From Nanobdellota archaeon (GTDB lineage Archaea; Nanobdellota; Nanobdellia; Pacearchaeales; GW2011-AR1), in contig JADFNI010000007.1 of assembly GCA_022563455.1 (NCBI GenBank), positions 1-27,570 of the forward strand: DNA of 27,570 bases. Direction: 5' to 3'. Of this stretch, positions 22,804 through 27,570 are shown piece after piece; positions within the stretch are counted from its first letter, which is position 1; each line of letters opens with the position of its first letter. The position numbers were made by a program, and so were the translations under genes. Under the pieces are notes generated by a model. It did not search any database and had not been told where the DNA came from. It was given only the letters and a program-made list of their open reading frames with translations.

Positions 22804-22965
22804 ATGTTCGAAAATATGCTCTATAATATCATAGCAATAGTCATAATTGTAATTCTCCTTGGAGTAAGCATCTTAAAAAAAGTAGGAAAACTAATAATTT
22901 ATGGATTATTAGCAGCAATAATAATCCTCATAATTTTACCAATTCTTGGAATAAATTTCTTCTAA
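22804..22965 (+). CDS. Small membrane protein, 53 aa
   Basis: ATG 22804 to TAA 22963-22965 encodes MFENMLYNIIAIVIIVILLG, a basic turn SILKKVGKLII, and a second helix YGLLAAIIILIILPILGINF. Two membrane spans and almost no loops, typical of small pore- or helper-type membrane peptides. It has its own leaderless promoter and is divergent from the His/Cys protein. The function is unknown; a toxin of a membrane type or a small subunit are possible. Confidence 0.6.
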   Translation: MFENMLYNIIAIVIIVILLGVSILKKVGKLIIYGLLAAIIILIILPILGINFF

Positions 22966-23018
22966 CCCAGATTTCTGATAAATAAAATTATATAGGTCTC
23001 TAAGAATTCTAGAATTAA

Positions 23019-23390
23019 TTAAATTTCAAAGGGGTTATACCCCTTAGTTTTAAGCCATTCGAGGTAATTTCTACCAGATTTACTTCCTGAATAAGGTATA
23101 GATTCCCCTATTTCATAATTACTTATAACTTGTTGAGAAACATCAATTTCAACACTGAGTTCCGTAGCAGTCATTCCACCTCTTTGTTCCCTTGCTTTAT
23201 TAGGATCAAAAAGAGCAAGAGGTTCAATAGAATCAACTAGTGATTCAAGTTTTTCAAAAAACTTACTCCGAAGTTTTGAATGATTTATTCGTTCATAAAC
23301 CTCCCTAATTCCATTGGCGTAAGCTTCAACTATATCTGAATCTCTTTTTTCATCAATTTCTCTTACTCTTTCAAAGATATTACTTTTCAT
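23019..23390 (-). CDS. XRE-type HTH regulator
   Basis: About 123 residues. The N-terminal part (1-75) is helical and charged (FERVREIDEKRDSDIVEAYA). The C-terminal about 45 residues carry the DNA-binding domain: REQRGGMTATELSVEIDVSQ and QVISNYEIGESIPYSG, the Cro/XRE helix-turn-helix, then a short YLEWLKTKGYNPF end. It is a C-terminal rather than the usual N-terminal placement. I prefer ATG 23390, since TTTAAATA (23415-23422) lies 28 bp upstream; the frame allows 23414. AGTGT/ACACT flank that TATA (23407-23425), a candidate operator. Confidence 0.7.
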   Translation of the reverse strand: MKSNIFERVREIDEKRDSDIVEAYANGIREVYERINHSKLRSKFFEKLESLVDSIEPLALFDPNKAREQRGGMTATELSVEIDVSQQVISNYEIGESIPYSGSKSGRNYLEWLKTKGYNPFEI

Positions 23391-23501
23391 CCTTAGATTT
23401 AGGGAAAGTGTCAATATTTAAACACTTCCTAGTATTTTTACTACTGACATAACTTAATTTAGAAAGCAAAGTTTTGGCCAACCTTTCCGAGAGTTGCTAT
23501 C

Positions 23502-24233
23502 TCAATACCCAGTAAAATTTTCAAATGAAATAACTTTCTTAGAAACTCCCATCTCTAAAAGCATCTCTCTTACACCAGTAACCATTTTAGGAGTCCCACA
23601 AACATAAAAAAGAACTTTTGAAGGATCACAATTCTTTATAATAAATTTAGGATCAACCCTTTTATATCGAGAATTAAAACTAAAATTTTTATTTAACCGA
23701 TCAAGCTTTACAAGTTCATCAAAATAAGCAATCCTCTTTTCACTTTTATCAGTGTAAAGAAGTTTTATTTTCTGCTTTGATTTAGTCTCTGTTGCAAATT
23801 TAATCATTCCTATAAAAGGAGTAATTCCAACTCCCCCCGCAATCATGACAACTAGCTTTTCAGTAGATTCTGGAAGAATAAACTTTCCTCGAGGACCACT
23901 AATTGAAACTTCAGTTCCCATAGGATACTTCATTAAATAATTTTTAAAATCACTATGTTTCTTCGGAAGTCTAAAACAAGTAGAAATAAATTTAGAATTA
24001 GAGGGAGAACTAGAAAGTGAAAAAGACCTCATCTTTCCTCGCCCGTCATTTACTTTATCATTAATTATAATACTAACATATTGCCCTGCCTTATATGTAA
24101 AATTAAGTGGCTTTTTTAATCTAATCTCATAAGTATCCTCGGCAATCTCAAGTCTATCAAGTATCTTCATACGAATGCTATTAAGTCCTCTAAATTTAGT
24201 CTTGATTCCTTTTAATCCATTTTTCAAATCCAT
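23502..24233 (-). CDS. FNR-family flavin/NAD(P)H oxidoreductase
   Basis: 243 residues of the ferredoxin-NADP reductase fold. FAD domain: AGQYVSIIINDKV, then RSFSLSSSPSN (the FAD-binding RxYS motif as R-S-F-S) and GPRGKFILPE. NAD(P) domain: VVMIAGGVGITPFIGMIKFA (the GGxGxTP motif), IKLLYTDKSE, VLFYVCGTPKMVTGV (the CGxPxM motif) and a C-terminal FENFTGY. No iron-sulfur cysteines or extra domain, so it needs an external electron partner. The start is fixed by AGGAG nine bases before ATG 24233, inside the enolase end; its ATG overlaps the enolase TAA (TAATG). Translationally coupled insertion into the rpoK-eno-uS2 cluster. Confidence 0.88.
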   Translation of the reverse strand: MDLKNGLKGIKTKFRGLNSIRMKILDRLEIAEDTYEIRLKKPLNFTYKAGQYVSIIINDKVNDGRGKMRSFSLSSSPSNSKFISTCFRLPKKHSDFKNYLMKYPMGTEVSISGPRGKFILPESTEKLVVMIAGGVGITPFIGMIKFATETKSKQKIKLLYTDKSEKRIAYFDELVKLDRLNKNFSFNSRYKRVDPKFIIKNCDPSKVLFYVCGTPKMVTGVREMLLEMGVSKKVISFENFTGY

Positions 24234-25441
24234 TATCTTAAACTCCTCTCAATATCCATAACCCTTTTGAGTTTAATAAGCCGTTCCCGTCCATAAATTC
24301 CTGTTTTTATAAAATGTCCTCCAAATCCAACAACATAATCTCCCAAGATATCATCCATGGTTTCCCCAGATCTATGACTAAAAATCATTATAATTTTATG
24401 TCTCTTACAATACCTAACAACTTCAGCAACTTCTAAAATTGATCCAATCTGATTAGGTTTTATAACCATGGCATTCATAGAGTCTGAAGCAACAGCGCGT
24501 CTAACAAGCCGAATATTTGTAGTCGTCAAGTCATCTCCAACAATCAAACTTTTTTTCTTATAATCTTTAACAGTATTCATGATTTGTTTGAACCCAGAAA
24601 AATCCTCTTCTTGCATAGGGTCCTCAACATAAAATATTCCAAATTTCAAAATGAGCCTCTCAATATAATCCACTTGATCAGTCTTATCCCTAATCAAATC
24701 TTTATTCTTATACTTGTAATAACCATTTTCATAAAACGAAGATGCAGCAATATCTAGTCCAATTCTAATCTTAAATTTTTTAGACAATTTAACCATCACC
24801 TCAAGTGACTCCTCATTAGTTTTAGAAGTTGCAAGAGCTCCTTCATCATTTCTTCGAAGAGTTTTTAGCAACCATCGAGCATATTCATAAGCACGGTAGT
24901 TCACAGTGACTCCTCGAGAAAACGTCTTTTCATTAGGAATTAACAAAAATTCTTGAAAGTCTGGTCGCTTTCCTGGAAGTGTGTTCGAATGAAGCCCTCC
25001 ACCAAAAAGGTTTCCAACTGCTGTTGGCATCTTAGGTTTATGTCCGTTATTAACTGAATCGTTAATAAACTCCCAAAGTTCTAGTTTTTTGTCTGCTGCA
25101 GCCGCCTTCAAAAAAACACCCTCCATAACATAAAAAACATTTCCACCAAATTTTCCATGATGAGCTTCAAACCGGTGCATAACTTCAGTCAACTTTTTAA
25201 TATCGGACAACTTTTTAATTAAAAAATTTTTGTGCTTTAACTTAGCACAAAAAACCTTGAGCATCTTTAAACTGTGCCCAATTCCCTTCACATGATACGA
25301 TAAAACCTCACTTTTCCCTTTAGATTTCCCGCTAGGAGCAGAACAAACAAACTTCCCCTCATAAGTATTAAGAACAACTTGAATGGTTTTTTCCTTACGA
25401 GAATTCTTAATCAAACTAACATCACAACTTTTTATAAACAT
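24233..25441 (-). CDS. eno: Enolase
   Basis: Phosphopyruvate hydratase, 2-phosphoglycerate to phosphoenolpyruvate in glycolysis/gluconeogenesis. Motifs in order: APSGKSKG (the flexible loop, family APSGASTG), AVGNLFGGGLHSNT, PDFQEFLLIPN, GLDIAASSFY and YVEDPMQEEDFSGF and IVGDDLTTTN (metal Asp/Glu/Asp), AMVIKPNQIGSI (catalytic Lys), FSHRSGETMDD, and KTGIYGRERLIK (second Lys). All catalytic residues are present. 402 residues is slightly short. The gene is between rpoK and the flavin reductase, all on the minus strand. Confidence 0.96.
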   Translation of the reverse strand: MFIKSCDVSLIKNSRKEKTIQVVLNTYEGKFVCSAPSGKSKGKSEVLSYHVKGIGHSLKMLKVFCAKLKHKNFLIKKLSDIKKLTEVMHRFEAHHGKFGGNVFYVMEGVFLKAAAADKKLELWEFINDSVNNGHKPKMPTAVGNLFGGGLHSNTLPGKRPDFQEFLLIPNEKTFSRGVTVNYRAYEYARWLLKTLRRNDEGALATSKTNEESLEVMVKLSKKFKIRIGLDIAASSFYENGYYKYKNKDLIRDKTDQVDYIERLILKFGIFYVEDPMQEEDFSGFKQIMNTVKDYKKKSLIVGDDLTTTNIRLVRRAVASDSMNAMVIKPNQIGSILEVAEVVRYCKRHKIIMIFSHRSGETMDDILGDYVVGFGGHFIKTGIYGRERLIKLKRVMDIERSLR

Positions 25442-25472
25442 ATAACTAAAATAAAAGACGTCTTAATAAAAC

Positions 25473-25877
25473 TTACTCTAAGACTTCTACAGGTGCAGCA
25501 GGTGCAGTAATCGTCTCTTCAGGTTCATCCTCACTAGCGTCATTTGCAAGTTCCATCATTTCCCCACCTTCACTAATATCCTTTTCCTCTTGAGCTTCAG
25601 CTTTAATCTTGTCCTCATCAGTAACCTTAGTAACCTCGACCTTAATCTTACTTAGGTCTTCTTCATTTTTCAAAGGCATCGGCCTATTAACCGAAATTGG
25701 AAGAACCCCACAATCCAACTCCTTTTCAGCAATTTTCAAAGGATCATAGTTTATTCCATCAAGTTCTTTATCACTAAGTTTCATGAGCAGTGGAGCATCC
25801 ATAGAAATTTGCAAACCTCGTGCCCCAATTATTCTAGCTCTTTCATATTTTGAGAACTCTTGCTTTTGATCTTTCAT
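25473..25877 (-). CDS. rpoK: DNA-directed RNA polymerase subunit K (Rpb6) with C-terminal extension
   Basis: Core residues 9-70 match RpoK: KYERARIIGARGLQISMDAP, LLMKLSDKEL, DPLKIAEKELDCGVLPISVN and RPMPLK. RpoK helps RNA polymerase clamp assembly. Archaeal RpoK is usually 55-90 residues; this one is 134 because of an acidic, low-complexity C-terminal tail rich in Glu, Asp and Ala (from KVEVTKVTDEDKIKAEAQEE to TITAPAAPVEVLE). ATG 25877 lies two bases past the rrp42 stop, so they are co-transcribed. The gene order rpoK-eno-uS2 is a conserved archaeal cluster. Confidence 0.93.
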   Translation of the reverse strand: MKDQKQEFSKYERARIIGARGLQISMDAPLLMKLSDKELDGINYDPLKIAEKELDCGVLPISVNRPMPLKNEEDLSKIKVEVTKVTDEDKIKAEAQEEKDISEGGEMMELANDASEDEPEETITAPAAPVEVLE

Positions 25878-25879
25878 TT

Positions 25880-26707
25880 TTATTTACCAAAAACATATTT
25901 CCTAATCTTAGGAAACATACTTTTATATTTATCCTCTACAAGCTTTAAAATCTTTTCCATGTCATTAGAATTAATAGCCCCACCCTTTCCTTTTTGCATA
26001 GCAGTAATTCTAGGTTTACCGTTATTATCTCCAACAGCAATACTAAGTCTATATTCTGAAATAGCCTCCTCATCCTCACTAACATCACATACAATCACTC
26101 CACCAATACTATGAAATGTCATATTAAATGACAAAACAGATTCATTAATCGGAAGAGATTCCTTACTTAGTCCACCCTCTAGTTTATCTTCTTCAACATT
26201 ATACAAAGGCATCTTAGCATTTCCAAGAGCAATTATTCCTGCAAGTCCTGCGACATCCATCATGTTTCCGTCATCATTAATTGCAACAATATCTAAAAAT
26301 ACTTGCCATACTTTTTCTCCTTCCTTGATACATAGCTTGTCAAAATCAATAAATCCACTTTCTCTTATCCCTCGGTCAATCACTCTTGCAAGCTCAACAG
26401 ATTTTATTCCAGGTCTTCCAATCTCAAAATGTTCAGACGCCATTGGGTGAAGCTCAACCGTCGTCATAAAAGTTCCAGCGTTTGGTGAATCTGGATATGG
26501 TGCTACAACAGCAATCTTAACACCTGCAATAACTTCAGTCTTTCCAAACTTAACTCTAACACTAGCTTCTGCATTCTTGCTAATATTCATTTCTACTTTA
26601 ATATCACGATAATCTAGAGGGCCTCTTCCATCAAGCCTTTTACCACTAGCTAAATATTCAATAATCTTTTCTTTTTGCAAACTAGATATTATATATTCAC
26701 TTGTCAT
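25880..26707 (-). CDS. rrp42: Exosome complex subunit Rrp42
   Basis: RNase PH-fold, non-catalytic partner of Rrp41 in the hexameric ring of the archaeal exosome, which degrades and tails RNA 3' ends. Visible: KRLDGRGPLDYRDIKVEMNI, KFGKTEVIAGVKIAVVAPYP, MTTVELHPMASEHFEIGRPG, VELARVIDRGIRESGFID and VWQVFLDIVAINDDGNMMDV. About 275 residues from ATG 26707. I prefer 26707 to the ATGs at 26722 and 26713 because GGAG lies about nine bases upstream of it. The start lies inside rrp41 (stop 26697). Confidence 0.93.
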   Translation of the reverse strand: MTSEYIISSLQKEKIIEYLASGKRLDGRGPLDYRDIKVEMNISKNAEASVRVKFGKTEVIAGVKIAVVAPYPDSPNAGTFMTTVELHPMASEHFEIGRPGIKSVELARVIDRGIRESGFIDFDKLCIKEGEKVWQVFLDIVAINDDGNMMDVAGLAGIIALGNAKMPLYNVEEDKLEGGLSKESLPINESVLSFNMTFHSIGGVIVCDVSEDEEAISEYRLSIAVGDNNGKPRITAMQKGKGGAINSNDMEKILKLVEDKYKSMFPKIRKYVFGK

Positions 26708-27425
26708 TTTCATTATCTCCATTTATATTCTTTAAAGCTTCTGTTTGCACCTTCAATATTTTCTCACATGCGACTTTTGCATTTTCTATACATTGTTTAA
26801 GTTCAGGTATTGATATCTTTCCATCAAGCTGTAAAAGTGCAACTTTTTTGCTTCGCGAAGTAATCACAACAGGGATATCAGTTGAACCTTCTCCGTCATG
26901 ATATTCAGAATCCTCATACTTATCTAAGTCCACTACCAAAGTCTTATCGATTTTTCCAACACCAATAGCAGAAATCATCTCAGTCATTGGTATTCCAGCA
27001 TGTGCTAAAGCCATAGCAGCAGCATTAATTCCAGCCACCCTAGTTCCAGCATCAGCCTGAGGAATTTGAATAAATACATCAACCACTGTATTTGGAAATT
27101 CTGATAAATCAACTACAGAGGACAAAGCCCATTCACTAACTTTTGAAATCTCTTCACTTCGCCTCGATGGCCCTGGACGGATTCTATCTTCAACTGAAAA
27201 AGGCATCATCCCATAACTAACTCTTAAAATTCCAGTCTTTGGATTTTGCATATGTTGTGGATGAAGAGTTCTAGGTCCTCTAACTACAGCAATAGCCTTA
27301 GTTCCACCAGTATCAAAAGAAGCACTTCCATCAGCAGAAGGTACGATTCCAACTTTCGCACTCATCGGTCTAATTTCATCCATCTTACGCCCATCATTTC
27401 TCTTAGTATAAAGTCCTTCTGCCAT
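26697..27425 (-). CDS. rrp41: Exosome complex catalytic subunit Rrp41
   Basis: Phosphorolytic RNase PH-fold subunit of the exosome. Motifs: KRNDGRKMDEIRPMSAKVGI, TGGTKAIAVVRGPRTLHPQH, SVEDRIRPGPSRRSEEISKV (RNA-binding arginines), VDVFIQIPQADAGTRVAGIN (phosphate-binding GTR, family ADGGTR) and DKTLVVDLDKYEDSEYHDGE (catalytic acidic residues). 242 residues is normal. ATG 27425 overlaps the TAA of the upstream gene (TAATG), and its 3' end overlaps rrp42, so the three are one transcript. Confidence 0.95.
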   Translation of the reverse strand: MAEGLYTKRNDGRKMDEIRPMSAKVGIVPSADGSASFDTGGTKAIAVVRGPRTLHPQHMQNPKTGILRVSYGMMPFSVEDRIRPGPSRRSEEISKVSEWALSSVVDLSEFPNTVVDVFIQIPQADAGTRVAGINAAAMALAHAGIPMTEMISAIGVGKIDKTLVVDLDKYEDSEYHDGEGSTDIPVVITSRSKKVALLQLDGKISIPELKQCIENAKVACEKILKVQTEALKNINGDNENDK

Positions 27426-27570
27426 TATTTGCTACCCTCCAAATCAGTATTTTCTTCAATAATCTCAACATCTTCATTTTCTTTACCAACCTTATTGCTA
27501 GAAACCTTAAATCCAAGTTCCTTAATCTTTGCCTCAACTTTATCCGGGTCGATGTTCATGGTAGCTGGAT
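27425..27570 (-). CDS. C-terminal end of an upstream gene (possibly Rrp4 or SBDS)
   Basis: The open frame enters at the window edge and ends at TAA 27427-27425 with PATMNIDPDKVEAKIKELGF then KVSSNKVGKENEDVEIIEEN and a short TDLEGSK tail. Highly charged and probably disordered. Archaeal rrp41 is usually preceded by rrp4, and that by SBDS; the identity cannot be decided from 47 residues. Confidence 0.55.
   Translation of the reverse strand, partial: PATMNIDPDKVEAKIKELGFKVSSNKVGKENEDVEIIEENTDLEGSK

Noticed and set aside
1..27570. CRISPR array or insertion-sequence transposase
   Set aside because: No regularly spaced repeats beyond two-copy duplications and no transposase or integrase motifs.

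Overview
The window comes from a small-genome archaeon, most likely DPANN and close to Pacearchaeota/Woesearchaeota. The sequence is very AT-rich. It carries an archaeal 16S rRNA with a Pacearchaeota-like 5' end, the exosome genes rrp41 and rrp42, archaeal RNA polymerase subunit K next to enolase and ribosomal protein uS2, the archaeal tRNA methyltransferase TrmY, class III (archaellin/pilin-type) N-termini, and TATA boxes about 26 bp upstream of apparently leaderless genes. The lineage call is from memory of 16S features and gene content, not from a database search.

Layout. 1-600: a helicase fragment runs head-on into the first ~42 codons of a UMP kinase gene, which is a rearrangement or assembly breakpoint. 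604-5000 (minus): TrmY, a sigma-54-activator-type AAA+ ATPase without sigma-54 context, CysS, a metallophosphoesterase and a pilin-like secreted protein. 5045-5970: a tRNA-Phe relic, tRNA-Phe and the RNase P RNA with a clear TATA box. 5990-10321: mostly orphan small proteins, a DUF3179 protein, YjbQ, and a Doc/Fic toxin with a ribbon-helix-helix partner behind a palindromic operator. 10378-12195 (minus): a secreted Cys-containing protein, a ClpP-fold SDH-type protease and an overlapping 40-codon gene.

12440-19030 (minus) is one rRNA operon, read 16S - duplicated leader - tRNA-Ala(TGC) - 90-aa ORF - 23S, with no 5S. The 23S gene is split directly after helix 69 (after E. coli position 1931) by a 956-nt group I intron. 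P1, P2, P10, the P/Q/R/S core, a GNRA-capped P9 and the terminal G can all be read in the sequence. Its peripheral loop encodes not a homing endonuclease but a 177-aa NYN (PIN-like) ribonuclease-family protein with its acidic residues intact, whose stop codon overlaps the catalytic-core S strand. This is the most striking system in the window.

19046-21110 holds small membrane proteins (a Yip1-like protein and an overlapping three-gene plus-strand unit). 21147-27570 (minus) is a version of the conserved archaeal information-processing cluster: exosome rrp41-rrp42, rpoK, eno, then an FNR-type flavin reductase inserted before an XRE regulator, a possible clan-CD-like cysteine peptidase and uS2. 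These genes are tightly packed or overlapping from 27570 down to 23502 and are probably co-transcribed.
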